Source: Lachnospiraceae bacterium
Lineage (GTDB): Bacteria > Bacillota > Clostridia > Lachnospirales > Lachnospiraceae
Direction: 5' to 3'
Length of the DNA stretch: 34,742 bases
Assembly (NCBI GenBank): GCA_029227035.1
Contig: JAQXZD010000038.1
Coordinates: forward strand, 1-34,742
Part shown: positions 7,832 to 16,832 of the stretch, one piece after another
Layout of the letters: every line of letters starts with the position of its first letter
Position numbering within the stretch: position 1 is the first letter of the stretch
Translations under genes and position numbers: made by a program
The notes under the pieces: model-generated
Seen by the model: only the letters and a program-made list of their open reading frames with translations
Told to the model about the DNA's origin: nothing
Databases searched by the model: none

Positions 7832-9022
7832 CTATGCTTCTAAAAATTCTACATTTGCAATATGGTTCTTCATTGCATACTGGAAATAATCCTCTTTACT
7901 GCGTGAATTCTCCCTTGGGATGAGCGTAACATGGGAGCCCTTCTGTCTGAGATTTCGGGCTTTTTTGACCGCATCCGCAAAGGTTTCCTTCGTGTATACC
8001 AAAAGGATCTGATCATCGACAATATCCGGCTCGATTTTCTGTCTGGACAGCGCAGACAGTAACTGATCCACCGTAATTCCGAATCCGATTGCCGGAGCAT
8101 CCTTGCCAAAATAGGTAAGGAGCTTGTCATAACGTCCGCCCTTCACAATCGGCTCTCCGGTTCCAAACGTATAGCCTGCAAATAAAATTCCGGTATAATA
8201 ATGATATTCACTGATGATTCCCATTTCAAAGGAGATATATTTTTCAATATCATACAACTTAATGCAGTCTGCCAGCTCTTCCAGATTGGTAATAGCTTCC
8301 AGAATCTTCGGATAAGACAGTGCATATTGCTTTGCCTCCTTCAGTTCTTCCGGCTGCGTCTCAAAACTGCCGAGCATCAGGAATAACTTCTTAAGATTTT
8401 CCTCCAAGTGAAGTTTTTCCACGAACTCTTCCACTCCGAAAAAGTTCTTGTTGGAAAGAAGCTCATAAAGCTGTTTCTCAGCCTCTTCATCCAAACCTGC
8501 CGCTTCAATTAATCCTCTTGAGAACTGCGCGTGTCCCACTGAAATCTGAAACTCCTTAAGTCCGCTGGTTTTCAGTGATTCGACCATCATGGCAAGTATC
8601 TCAGCATCCGCTTCCACACTTCCGTCTCCGATAAGCTCCACGCCACACTGGGTGGTCTCTTTTAACCGTCCCTGATAAGCAGAGGAATTGATAAAGGTAT
8701 TCCCCATGTAGCAGAGTCTGACCGGCACTTCCTCCTCCGTATAATATTTTGCCGCACTTCTTGCGATGGAAGGCGTAAAATCAGGGCGAAGCACCAGCGT
8801 ATTTCCATCCTTATCAAAGAATTTATACAAATCCTTGGACGGAATGGTTCCGACTTCTTTACTGAATATATTAAAAAATTCAAAGGTAGGTGTCTGTATA
8901 TCATGATAGCCGTATCCCCTCAGGACTTCATGAAGCTTATCCTGAAGCAGCAGCTTCTGCTTACATTCTCCATTGTAAATATCTCTTACCCCATCCGGTG
9001 TATGTAACATCTGGTTCATCAT
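7832..9022 (-). CDS. hisZ: ATP phosphoribosyltransferase regulatory subunit
   Basis: HisZ is a catalytically inactive relative of histidyl-tRNA synthetase that activates short HisG and senses histidine. The class II synthetase-like core is visible: TPDGVRDIYNGE at the start and the motif-2-like LRPDFTPSIAR. The start is the ATG at 9022 (396 residues), with AAAGGA six bases upstream; an in-frame ATG at 9019 is also possible. The open frame extends about 90 codons further upstream, but that part overlaps recU in another frame and does not look like HisZ. First gene of the his operon, behind the promoter at 9092-9120. Confidence 0.95.
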   Translation of the reverse strand: MMNQMLHTPDGVRDIYNGECKQKLLLQDKLHEVLRGYGYHDIQTPTFEFFNIFSKEVGTIPSKDLYKFFDKDGNTLVLRPDFTPSIARSAAKYYTEEEVPVRLCYMGNTFINSSAYQGRLKETTQCGVELIGDGSVEADAEILAMMVESLKTSGLKEFQISVGHAQFSRGLIEAAGLDEEAEKQLYELLSNKNFFGVEEFVEKLHLEENLKKLFLMLGSFETQPEELKEAKQYALSYPKILEAITNLEELADCIKLYDIEKYISFEMGIISEYHYYTGILFAGYTFGTGEPIVKGGRYDKLLTYFGKDAPAIGFGITVDQLLSALSRQKIEPDIVDDQILLVYTKETFADAVKKARNLRQKGSHVTLIPRENSRSKEDYFQYAMKNHIANVEFLEA

Positions 9023-9091
9023 AACTGTTCCTTTCGCTTTATTGTGGTAAAGTGATACCGTGATAATTCGGTAGCAAATAAAAACATTGCT

Positions 9092-9120
9092 ATTATATGG
9101 GAAATCCCATAAAATGTCAA
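9092..9120 (-). promoter_or_regulatory. Consensus promoter of the his operon
   Basis: Minus strand TTGACA (9115-9120), 17-bp spacer, TATAAT (9092-9097): a perfect SigA consensus promoter. The -35 box overlaps the recU stop codon (9117-9119). The untranslated leader to hisZ is only about 60 nt and contains two small hairpins but no room for a T-box, so control by an operator protein is more likely. Confidence 0.88.
9096..9111. promoter_or_regulatory. Putative operator palindrome in the his promoter
   Basis: Perfect inverted repeat TATGGGA-AA-TCCCATA on the plus strand. It covers part of the -10 box and most of the promoter spacer, a placement typical of repressor sites. The regulator is unknown; no regulator gene lies in the window. 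Confidence 0.55.
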
Positions 9121-9650
9121 TCCCTTGCCTCCAGATCCTTCTGCAGTGCCTGCAGATATGGGACCAGTACGCCGGAGACTTTCGGAAGGAAATACGAAGC
9201 ATCCAGTTCTTCGTAGCGGAAACTTTTGCGCCCGCCTTCCTCTGCCCTCTGCCAGAAACTGTACAGATCCGCAAAACGCAGATAGTAAAACTCATCCCGG
9301 TGCGTAAAGTAAATCAGGATAAACGCAATCCCATCCTGTTTTTCGAACTGTTCCATAAAACGTACCTGATGAGGATGAACATTGGCTAGCGGAAAGGTAT
9401 CCGTATGGCATTCCTTTGCATCAAAGCATACCGGAATCCCCTGTATGGCGCCAATGTAATCCACGGTACTTTTCTGGTCGAAATAGGCAAGTGTAATGTG
9501 TCTGGTCTCTTTATCGATATTAATGGGAGTAATAGGTGTCGGAATCTTCTGTATCAGCGCCAGCCCGTTCTCCGCATATTTTTCATTGGTACGGTTCAAA
9601 AGGTCTTCCAGCGTGGAACCTCTGAGACCTCTCGAATTCCATGTAGCCAT
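9117..9650 (-). CDS. recU: RecU-family Holliday junction resolvase
   Basis: RecU cuts Holliday junctions during recombinational repair and chromosome segregation in Firmicutes. The 177 residues match the RecU core: NSRGLRGSTLEDLLN near the start, then STVDYIGAIQG, FDAKE, TDTFPLANVHPHQVRFM. Asp64, Asp77 and Lys79 fit the metal-binding active site (Asp, Glu/Asp, Lys of the nuclease superfamily). It lacks the ~30-residue N-terminal extension of the B. subtilis protein. Translation ends inside the -35 box of the his promoter. It follows the pseudouridine synthase gene by 14 bases, so it is the last gene of the pepD-rsuA-ygiQ-rluD-recU run. Confidence 0.93.
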   Translation of the reverse strand: MATWNSRGLRGSTLEDLLNRTNEKYAENGLALIQKIPTPITPINIDKETRHITLAYFDQKSTVDYIGAIQGIPVCFDAKECHTDTFPLANVHPHQVRFMEQFEKQDGIAFILIYFTHRDEFYYLRFADLYSFWQRAEEGGRKSFRYEELDASYFLPKVSGVLVPYLQALQKDLEARD

Positions 9651-9664
9651 AGACTTCCTCCCTC

Positions 9665-10618
9665 TTAAGGTATCATCCTGCCAAATACTTCCGGCATGGG
9701 TGCAATATAAGTCTGCCCATCCGGAAACACAACCCGGTAAGCATGAAGAAGCTGATGTCGAACCTTACAGCGTTCATAATACTTCTGATTTACGGCAGGC
9801 ACGCCGTACTTTCTGTCCCCGATTATCGGATATCCAATGGATGATAAATGCGCACGAATCTGATGCGTTTTTCCGGTAATCAGATGAATCTCCAGAAGTG
9901 TCAGTCCATCCTTGTAGGCAACCGGTTCGTAAGCCGTCTCAATCCTTGAAGCCCCTTCTTTTTCCGTGGCAAAAATCTCTGCCTTATTGGTCTTTTCATC
10001 CTTCAAAAGCCATCCGGATAAATGTTCCTTTTCCGTTACATGACCAAAAACCACAGCCCGGTAATACTTTTGAATCGTGCGCTCCTTCAATTCCTTTGAC
10101 AATAGCTGTGAACCTGCAAGGGATTTTCCCATCAGAAGAAGTCCCGTTGTATTCCGGTCAAGCCGGTTACACACGGATGGGCGAAAAGTTTCAAACTTCT
10201 TCAAGGTAAGTTCCCCCTCCCGAATCAGATATCCAAGCAGATATTCATTAGCGGAAAAATCAGCCGCTTCCGCTTTCTGGGACAACATATCCGCAGGCTT
10301 GTCCGCAATCAGCATATCCGCATCTTCATATATAATCTGAAGTCCTTTCATAGGAAGGGCTTTCAAGGCATTGTATTCATCTTCAAGGACTTTTTCGTCC
10401 TGCATGAACTTAAGAAGCGTATCTTCACTGAAAAAGATACAGACCTTACTTCCCCTGTGAAGAATCTCGTTTCCGGCCGCCTTCTTCCCGTCCAGAGTAA
10501 TGTTCTTCTTCCGGAGCATCTTATATAAGAAGCCGGTGGACGCATTGACCAAAAGCTTCTTTAAGTATTTATCGAGACGCTGATTTGCCTCGTTTTCCTG
10601 TATGATAAATTCCCGCAT
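9665..10618 (-). CDS. RluA/RluD-family 23S rRNA pseudouridine synthase
   Basis: Pseudouridine synthase of the RluA superfamily (RluC/RluD type). It has an N-terminal S4 RNA-binding domain (about residues 12-60) and the catalytic domain with the motif NRLDRNTTGLLL, nucleophile Asp154. ITGKTHQIRAHL near residue 250 is also typical. I start it at the ATG at 10618 (317 residues, MREFIIQENE), with GGAG seven bases upstream; an ATG at 10633 would lack a ribosome binding site. The exact uridine target cannot be told from sequence. Confidence 0.92.
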   Translation of the reverse strand: MREFIIQENEANQRLDKYLKKLLVNASTGFLYKMLRKKNITLDGKKAAGNEILHRGSKVCIFFSEDTLLKFMQDEKVLEDEYNALKALPMKGLQIIYEDADMLIADKPADMLSQKAEAADFSANEYLLGYLIREGELTLKKFETFRPSVCNRLDRNTTGLLLMGKSLAGSQLLSKELKERTIQKYYRAVVFGHVTEKEHLSGWLLKDEKTNKAEIFATEKEGASRIETAYEPVAYKDGLTLLEIHLITGKTHQIRAHLSSIGYPIIGDRKYGVPAVNQKYYERCKVRHQLLHAYRVVFPDGQTYIAPMPEVFGRMIP

Positions 10619-10652
10619 AATGGTTCTCCACACATTTTTATATTATATCATG

Positions 10653-12542
10653 TTACTTCCTTTTGTGCACATTCCGGATTGTTTTTTTCTTCCGCTTTTC
10701 CGGTCTGTGCTCCGGCTTTTTGGCAGCAGTTTTACTGCCCTTCGTATTTCTCGGACGAATCAGACACTTTTTATCAAAACCGATCAGATCCTGCCTTCCG
10801 GCTTTTACCAGTGCTTCATGAACCAGATCATAACATTTCGGATTGCGGTATTGAATCAACGCTCTCTGCATCGCCTTTTCATGGGGATTCGTAGCCACAT
10901 AAACCGGCTCCATGGTTCTTGGATCCAGCCCCGTATAATACATACAGGTGGATATGGTGGATGGAGTCGGATAAAAATCCTGCACCTGCTCCGGCATGTA
11001 GCCCAGATCCCGCAGATATTCCGCCAGCTCCACAGCTTCCTTCAACGTGGAACCCGGATGGGAAGACATCAGATACGGAACCAGATACTGATCTTTCCCC
11101 AGCTTTTTGTTCATCTCTTTGTACGCTTTCACAAAACCGTCATATACCTTAACCTCTGGCTTTCCCAGTTTTTGCAGAACCGTGTCACTGATATGCTCCG
11201 GTGCAACCTTAAGTTGCCCGCTGACATGATGCTCGCACAATTCCCGCAAAAATGTTTTGTCCTTATCATACATCAGATAATCAAACCGGATTCCGGAACG
11301 GATAAAGACCTTCTTCACTTCCGGCAATGCCCTGAGCTTTCGCAACAGTTCCAGATAATCCTTATGGCTGACCTCCAGATTCTTACAAGGCTCCGGGAAA
11401 AGACACTGGCGCGTCGGACAGGCTCCCTTCGTCAACTGTTTCTGACATGCCGGAGCCCGGAAATTGGCAGTAGGTCCTCCGACATCATGAATATATCCCT
11501 TAAAGTCCGGATCTTTAGTCATTTGCTCTGCTTCCTTAAGAATGGACTCATGGCTTCTCGTCTGAATGATTCTTCCCTGATGGAAAGTAAGGGCACAGAA
11601 ACTGCAACCGCCAAAACAGCCACGGTTGCTGACCAGCGAGAATTTCACCTCCCGGATGGCCGGTACTCCGCCTGCCGCTTCATAGGACGGATGATAGTTC
11701 CGCATATAAGGGAGACTGTACACCTCATCCATCTCCTCCTGACTGAGCGGTTTTGCCGGTGGATTCTGAACCACAAAGGTTGTTCCGCCATAAGGTTCAT
11801 AAAGACGACGTCCGGAAAAAGGATCTGTATTACAGTATTGCATATAAAAACTCTGGGCAAAGATTCTCTTATCTGCCTGTACTTTTTGATAATCCGGAAG
11901 CTCAATGGCATCATAGATATCTTCTTTTCTTTTGGTCTTGTAAACCGTTCCGTCAATAAAAGTGATATCCTTAACGGCAATGCCCGCGGCAAGGGCATCC
12001 GCAATCTCTACAATGCTACGCTCTCCCATGCCGTAAGAAATCAGATCTGCTCCGGAATCCAGAAGAATGGAACGTTTCACTTTGTTTGACCAGTAGTCAT
12101 AGTGGGAAAGTCTTCGCAGACTGGCTTCGATTCCTCCGATGATAATCGGCGTATCCTTATAGGTATGACGAATCAGGTTGCAATATACAATTGTGGCATA
12201 ATCCGGTCTCTTTCCCATTACCCCACCCGGAGTGAAAGAATCCGAAGAACGCTTTTTTTTAGATACGGAATAATGATTCACCATGGAATCCATGTTCCCG
12301 GCAGACACCAGAAACGCAAGCCTTGGGGTGCCGAGAACAGACACCGAAGCATCATCCCTCCAGTCCGGCTGGGAAATAATGCCCACCGTATAGCCATGGG
12401 CTTGCAGCACTCTTGAAATAATTGCATGTCCAAACGACGGATGATCCACATAGGCATCTCCGCATACATAGACAAAATCCAACTGCCGGATTCCCTGTTC
12501 TTCCATATCCTGTTTTGAAATTGGCAGATATCCTTCGTACAT
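10653..12542 (-). CDS. ygiQ: YgiQ-family radical SAM protein
   Basis: Radical SAM protein of the YgiQ (UPF0313) family, 629 residues, function unknown. The N-terminal third carries the family signature with [19 protein letters not shown] and a Rossmann-like region. The cluster motif CFGGCSFC gives Cys309, Cys313 and Cys316. A second cysteine-rich stretch (about residues 365-395, [21 protein letters not shown]) is typical of the family. The C-terminus is a lysine/arginine-rich tail of about 35 residues, which suggests nucleic-acid contact; this is inference. It sits between two rRNA pseudouridine synthase genes in the same transcription unit. Confidence 0.93.
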   Translation of the reverse strand: MYEGYLPISKQDMEEQGIRQLDFVYVCGDAYVDHPSFGHAIISRVLQAHGYTVGIISQPDWRDDASVSVLGTPRLAFLVSAGNMDSMVNHYSVSKKKRSSDSFTPGGVMGKRPDYATIVYCNLIRHTYKDTPIIIGGIEASLRRLSHYDYWSNKVKRSILLDSGADLISYGMGERSIVEIADALAAGIAVKDITFIDGTVYKTKRKEDIYDAIELPDYQKVQADKRIFAQSFYMQYCNTDPFSGRRLYEPYGGTTFVVQNPPAKPLSQEEMDEVYSLPYMRNYHPSYEAAGGVPAIREVKFSLVSNRGCFGGCSFCALTFHQGRIIQTRSHESILKEAEQMTKDPDFKGYIHDVGGPTANFRAPACQKQLTKGACPTRQCLFPEPCKNLEVSHKDYLELLRKLRALPEVKKVFIRSGIRFDYLMYDKDKTFLRELCEHHVSGQLKVAPEHISDTVLQKLGKPEVKVYDGFVKAYKEMNKKLGKDQYLVPYLMSSHPGSTLKEAVELAEYLRDLGYMPEQVQDFYPTPSTISTCMYYTGLDPRTMEPVYVATNPHEKAMQRALIQYRNPKCYDLVHEALVKAGRQDLIGFDKKCLIRPRNTKGSKTAAKKPEHRPEKRKKKTIRNVHKRK

Positions 12543-12561
12543 AATCCGCTCCTGTTCTATA

Positions 12562-13305
12562 TCATATACTCTTTTTTTCGGAGGAAATCTTTCTTAAGTC
12601 CTCCACTTCCTGTTCCGTAAGTCTGCGATACTCCCCTTTGGGCAGATTCTGCAGGGACAGACTTCCAATCGAAACCCTTTTCAGATAAGTAACCGTACAG
12701 CCCACAGCAAGAAACATCCGCTTGACCTGATGGTATCTTCCTTCCGTAATCACAAGCTGCGCCCGGCACTGCTCTTTCCCATCCTTATCCTCCGGCGGGA
12801 AAATCGTCAGTTCTGCCGGCAGTGTCTTTTTCTCATCTCCGATATCCACACCCTCTTGAAACAAAGTTACGGCTTCCGCAGGCACCGGTTTGTCAAGAAC
12901 TGCCTCATAAGTTTTCGGAACATGATAAGCAGGGCTTACCAGCCTGTGATGAAAGGCTCCGTCATTTGTGATGATAAGAAGTCCCTCCGTATCCTTATCC
13001 AGTCGTCCCACCGGGGAAAACTTCCTTCGCATCTGCTCCGGGAAATAATCCATAACCGTCCGCTCCGTTTTATCGGTTTTAGCGGTCACGCAGCCTGCCG
13101 GTTTGTGAAACAGGTAATAGGCATATTTCTCATAAGAAATCTCTTCCCCAAGATAGCAGACACTGTCCTTTTCTTCATCAATCTTCTGTTCCGGGCTGAC
13201 ATTAGAAGAGCCGTTTACCTTTACCTGTTTCTTTTTGATATATTTTTTTACTTCACTTCTGGTGCCGATTCCGGCATCCACAAGAAATTTATCCAGTCGA
13301 ACCAT
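12562..13305 (-). CDS. RsuA/RluB-family pseudouridine synthase
   Basis: Pseudouridine synthase of the RsuA/RluB/RluF group, 247 residues. It has an N-terminal S4 domain (residues 1-48, [20 protein letters not shown]) and a catalytic domain with the motif [17 protein letters not shown], nucleophile Asp103. [12 protein letters not shown] towards the C-terminus is another hallmark. The likely target is a uridine in 16S or 23S rRNA, perhaps 16S position 516 for an RsuA-type protein, but the assignment within the group is uncertain. It is flanked by ygiQ (19 bases) and the dipeptidase gene (12 bases). Confidence 0.92.
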   Translation of the reverse strand: MVRLDKFLVDAGIGTRSEVKKYIKKKQVKVNGSSNVSPEQKIDEEKDSVCYLGEEISYEKYAYYLFHKPAGCVTAKTDKTERTVMDYFPEQMRRKFSPVGRLDKDTEGLLIITNDGAFHHRLVSPAYHVPKTYEAVLDKPVPAEAVTLFQEGVDIGDEKKTLPAELTIFPPEDKDGKEQCRAQLVITEGRYHQVKRMFLAVGCTVTYLKRVSIGSLSLQNLPKGEYRRLTEQEVEDLRKISSEKKSI

Positions 13306-13317
13306 AAGCCTAATCCG

Positions 13318-14766
13318 TTATTTTGCCTGTTGCAGAAATGCTACAATAAAATCCCATATTCTCCCGACAGAAGCAATGCTCAGCCGCTCCTTCGGCGTGT
13401 GAATATCATAATTATCCGGGCCAAAGGATACACAGTCCAGATTCGGTATCTTCTCTGACAGAATTCCGCACTCCAGTCCTGCATGGATGGTGGTAAAGAC
13501 CGGCTTCTTTTTATAAAGCTTTTCATATACCTGCGCACATTGAAGCTGAAGCGGTGAATCTTTCCGGTATTCCCAGGCCGGATAGTCTCCTTCTATCGTA
13601 CAGGTTCCGCCAAGCCTCCGAATCAGTCCCGTAACCCGCTCACATACATCTGCCTTACGGGAACGGACACTGCTTCGAATAGAAGTCACCGTGATAAATT
13701 CCGCTTCTCGCAACTCCATAATTCCAAGATTTAAAGATGTTTCCACGATTCCGTCCATCTGCTGGCTCATATGCAAAACTCCGTTTGGAACCGTGCGAAG
13801 ATAAGAAATCACCTTCTGCATGGAGTCCTGATCCAATACACCGGTCTCTGTACTTTTTCCTTCCTCACAGACAATTTCGACTGCCGGATCCGATACTTCA
13901 TATTCTTTTTGTAAGACCGCACTAAGCTCTTTCACATATGCCCGCAAAAGAGATAGGTCTTCCTTTAAAACCACCAGTTTTGCACAACATTCTCTTGGTA
14001 TGGCATTGTCCTTTTGCCCTCCGGAAAGTGAAAGGAGGCCGCAGGAAATCCTGTCGGATAAGCCCTGAAGAACTCGCCCCATCAGGATATCGGCATTGGC
14101 ATGTTCCTTGTCAATCTCGCTTCCGGAATGTCCGCCGGACAAACCTGTAACCACTACGGAAACTTCCAGACCCTTTACGGTACATCTTCTGACCGGTATC
14201 GACGCATGCACGGACATTCCTCCCGCACAGCCGGTGGTAAAGATTCCTTCCTCATCACTGTCGATATTGAGCATGATATGTCCCTTTAATTCGGACAAAT
14301 CCATCTCCTTTGCCCCCAGCATTCCAATCTCTTCATCCACGGTGATAATGGCTTCCAGTCTCGGATGTTGCAAATTCTCCGCTTCCAGAAGCGCCAGCAT
14401 ATATGCCACGGCAATTCCGTCATCTCCACCCAGTGTGGTTCCTTTTGCTTTGACAAAGTCTTCGTCTGTATACAGTCTTAAGCCATCCTTTTGAAAGTCG
14501 ATTTCACAGTCATTTTCCTTTTCACATACCATATCCATATGTCCCTGCAAAATCACCGGTTCCGCCTCTTCGTATCCCTTTGAGGCTTCCTTTATCATGA
14601 TTACATTATTGCAGGCATCCTGTCTCCAGATAAGCTGATGTTCTATCGCAAACTGAACCAGAAAATCACTGATTTCTTTTGTGTTTCCGGAACCATGCGG
14701 AATGGCTGCAAGCTTTTCGAAATAGTAAAACACCCGGTCCGGGTATAAATTTTCCAAAACCATCAT
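13318..14766 (-). CDS. pepD: PepD-type aminoacyl-histidine dipeptidase (M20C)
   Basis: Cytosolic zinc dipeptidase of family M20C (Xaa-His dipeptidase, PepD), which hydrolyses dipeptides such as carnosine-like substrates. At 482 residues it is full length. Metal-site motifs visible are LQGHMDMVCEK, GTTLGGDDGIAVA and VDEEIGMLGA. The start is at 14766, with AGGGAGG just upstream; a second ATG at 14763 is equally placed. A TATAAT (14793-14798 on the minus strand) lies about 27 bases before the start but without a good -35, so the promoter is only tentative. It is the first gene of the run leading to recU. Confidence 0.94.
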   Translation of the reverse strand: MMVLENLYPDRVFYYFEKLAAIPHGSGNTKEISDFLVQFAIEHQLIWRQDACNNVIMIKEASKGYEEAEPVILQGHMDMVCEKENDCEIDFQKDGLRLYTDEDFVKAKGTTLGGDDGIAVAYMLALLEAENLQHPRLEAIITVDEEIGMLGAKEMDLSELKGHIMLNIDSDEEGIFTTGCAGGMSVHASIPVRRCTVKGLEVSVVVTGLSGGHSGSEIDKEHANADILMGRVLQGLSDRISCGLLSLSGGQKDNAIPRECCAKLVVLKEDLSLLRAYVKELSAVLQKEYEVSDPAVEIVCEEGKSTETGVLDQDSMQKVISYLRTVPNGVLHMSQQMDGIVETSLNLGIMELREAEFITVTSIRSSVRSRKADVCERVTGLIRRLGGTCTIEGDYPAWEYRKDSPLQLQCAQVYEKLYKKKPVFTTIHAGLECGILSEKIPNLDCVSFGPDNYDIHTPKERLSIASVGRIWDFIVAFLQQAK

Positions 14767-14797
14767 AATGTCCTCCCTATTGACATACTATCATTAT

Positions 14798-15703
14798 ATG
14801 AAAAAAATCGGATTTATCATTTTCCTTCTGCTTATGCTTTTGTTCTTTTTATTATTTCCATCCGAAGCACTGCAGGCGTCCAGAAACGGATTAATCTTAT
14901 GGTTTGAGCAGCTTCTTCCCACGCTTCTGCCATTTTCCGTCCTCTCTTATCTTGTCCTGCAATCCGGGATTTTTATCCGGCATAAAAAGCGGCTGGCAAA
15001 AAAAATCAGTGGCTGTGAATGGTATGTCATCCTCTGTGGTTTTCTGTTTGGCTTTCCAATCGGAAGTAAACTGACGGCAGATTTATACGAACACCGGCAG
15101 ATATCCAAAACCAATGCCACTCTGCTGTGCTGCTTCACCAACAATCTGAGTCCGGTCTATGTGACCGCAGCCATACAGGAGATGCTCTCTCTGCCGGGAA
15201 CCTGGGAATTGTATCTGCTTATATACGGCATTCCTTTTCTGACAGGGATTTTTCTGCTCCTTCGGTACGGCCGGCCTGCCGGAATCCAAAAAAATACGGC
15301 ATCAGGATTCCATATGAATATGCAAATCGTTGACACCGGTATTCTGAAAGGCTTCGAAACACTCATAAAAATATGTGGTTACATCATGCTCTTTTCAATT
15401 GTGGCAGGAATGCTTCAATTGCTCCCCGCGGAAAATGCATTTGCCAAAGTATTTCTGATTGGCTGCGCAGAGGTAACCAACGGAATCTCTGCACTGTCGG
15501 CTTATTCCTGTTCTGCGGAGCTTAAATATCTCCTTGCCGTGCTTTTTCTGTCTCTGAATGGATTGTCTGGTCTGTTTCAGACTGCATCCATCCTGAGCAG
15601 TACGGACTTATCCATGAAAAACTATATAAAACTGAAGGGACTCCTTGTCCTCATAACAACCGTCTCTGCAGGTCTGTTATTCCTCCGAGGAAGGCTCCTC
15701 TGA
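14798..15703 (+). CDS. ylbJ: YlbJ-like sporulation integral membrane protein
   Basis: Membrane protein of the YlbJ/nucleoside-recognition-domain family, which in B. subtilis is needed for spore cortex formation and heat resistance. The 301 residues contain roughly eight hydrophobic segments. Family-like landmarks are LILWFEQLLPTLLPFSVLSY, then CGFLFGFPIGSKLTADLY and CCFTNNLSPVYV. I start it at the ATG at 14798, directly before a lysine pair and the first membrane segment. An ATG at 14768 adds ten residues with no support. Neither start has a recognisable ribosome binding site. A weak SigE-like promoter (ATA 14745-14747, CATAATGT 14764-14771) may precede it. Its last 27 bp overlap the convergent coiled-coil gene. 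Confidence 0.8.
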   Translation: MKKIGFIIFLLLMLLFFLLFPSEALQASRNGLILWFEQLLPTLLPFSVLSYLVLQSGIFIRHKKRLAKKISGCEWYVILCGFLFGFPIGSKLTADLYEHRQISKTNATLLCCFTNNLSPVYVTAAIQEMLSLPGTWELYLLIYGIPFLTGIFLLLRYGRPAGIQKNTASGFHMNMQIVDTGILKGFETLIKICGYIMLFSIVAGMLQLLPAENAFAKVFLIGCAEVTNGISALSAYSCSAELKYLLAVLFLSLNGLSGLFQTASILSSTDLSMKNYIKLKGLLVLITTVSAGLLFLRGRLL

Positions 15704-16330
15704 GACAGGGATATTGGTAACCTCCGGCTCCTTTGCTTTTTCCACCGGCTCGGTCTCCTTCGCCTTGTCCGTCTCCTGCTCCTCTTCCGGTGCCTGCGGG
15801 AACAACTGCGTCCGGTTCTGGGAAACCACATTTAAGAATCCCTGTAAGGAGTTAATCAGATTGTCGTAACGCGCCTGCGCTGTCTCAATGGAAGAAGTCA
15901 GAATATCTTCGATCCCATGAAGCTGATCATCCGCATATCCCATAATGCTCATCCGAAGATTATTCGCTTCATTGGTGGCATTATCCAGAATCTCCTGCGC
16001 CTGCTTGGTGGCAATCATAACCACCTCGTTTGCCTGTGCATAAGCCTGTTGCATAATCTGATGTTCACTGACCAGCTCGGATGTCTGAATCTGTGCCTGT
16101 GCAATAATCTGATCCGCCTTCATCTGTGCATCAGCAAGAATGGCTTCCTTGTTACTGATAATCTTCTGATAGCGCTTAATCTCTTCCGGTGTCTTTGCGC
16201 GGAGCTCTCCAATCAGTTCTTCCAGCTCCTCTTTATTGACAATAATCTTGGTATTGGATAAAGGCTGGTACTTACAACCCTCGATATAATCCTCTATCTC
16301 TTCGATAATCTGTTCCATTCTGCTGCTCAT
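15677..16330 (-). CDS. Conserved coiled-coil protein, DivIVA/ATPase-subunit-like
   Basis: Function unknown. The 217 residues are predominantly helical: a polar N-terminus, then a long alanine/glutamine-rich coiled coil at about 50-155 (ADAQMKADQIIAQAQIQTSE and similar heptads). The C-terminal ~45 residues are acidic and disordered, rich in Glu, Pro and Lys. Such proteins are often labelled V-type ATPase subunit H or DivIVA-like because of the coiled coil alone; there is no other sign of an ATPase. It is the last gene of the yicC-to-coaD run, 14 bases after coaD, suggesting a structural or cell-division-linked role at most by analogy. Confidence 0.75.
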   Translation of the reverse strand: MSSRMEQIIEEIEDYIEGCKYQPLSNTKIIVNKEELEELIGELRAKTPEEIKRYQKIISNKEAILADAQMKADQIIAQAQIQTSELVSEHQIMQQAYAQANEVVMIATKQAQEILDNATNEANNLRMSIMGYADDQLHGIEDILTSSIETAQARYDNLINSLQGFLNVVSQNRTQLFPQAPEEEQETDKAKETEPVEKAKEPEVTNIPVSEEPSSEE

Positions 16331-16344
16331 AGTCTGTGTTCTCC

Positions 16345-16827
16345 TTATTTCGTCTCATACTTCTGATATATCCGGTCAATAAAACACGCCGGCACAAAGT
16401 TGGAAATATCTCCCCCATAAGATGCAAATTCTTTCACGATGGTTGAACTCAAATAAGAGTACTGAAGATCTGCTGTCAAAAATATTGTCTCCACGTCGGA
16501 ATTCTGTACATGATTCGCCTGTGCAATCTGAAGCTCATATTCAAAGTCCGTAACTGCACGAAGTCCTCTGACAATAATCGTGGCATCAATTTCTTTCATA
16601 AAATCAACCAACAATCCATCAAAAGAGGCAACCGTAACATTCGGCATATTCTCAGTCATTTCTGTAATCATACTAACACGTTCTTCTAAAGAAAACAATG
16701 AATTTTTTGAACTGTTATTGAGTACTCCCACAACCAGTTCGTCCACGATCTGGGATGCCCGTGTAATGATGTCCATATGCCCGAATGTCACCGGATCAAA
16801 GCTTCCCGGATAAATTGCTTTTTTCAT
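16345..16827 (-). CDS. coaD: Phosphopantetheine adenylyltransferase
   Basis: CoaD transfers AMP from ATP to 4'-phosphopantetheine, the penultimate step of coenzyme A synthesis. At 160 residues it is the normal length. The nucleotidyltransferase signature TFGH (Thr14-His17) is in [15 protein letters not shown], and the second conserved loop SSTIVKEFA is present, along with [14 protein letters not shown]. It lies five bases after rsmD, a very common pairing in Firmicutes. Confidence 0.98.
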   Translation of the reverse strand: MKKAIYPGSFDPVTFGHMDIITRASQIVDELVVGVLNNSSKNSLFSLEERVSMITEMTENMPNVTVASFDGLLVDFMKEIDATIIVRGLRAVTDFEYELQIAQANHVQNSDVETIFLTADLQYSYLSSTIVKEFASYGGDISNFVPACFIDRIYQKYETK

Positions 16828-16832
16828 ATTTA

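Noticed and set aside
9023-9091. T-box riboswitch or histidine-rich leader peptide for the his operon
   Set aside because: The leader is only about 60 nt and has neither the T-box sequence nor a run of histidine codons; only two small hairpins are present.
9023-9295. N-terminal extension of HisZ by about 90 residues
   Set aside because: It overlaps recU in another frame and runs through the his promoter. HisZ proteins begin around MLHTPDGVRD, and a ribosome binding site precedes the ATG at 9022.
10602-12089. 495-residue open frame on the plus strand
   Set aside because: It is antisense to ygiQ, a gene with full family motifs. The predicted protein has no recognisable domain, and such frames arise from codon bias of the minus-strand gene.
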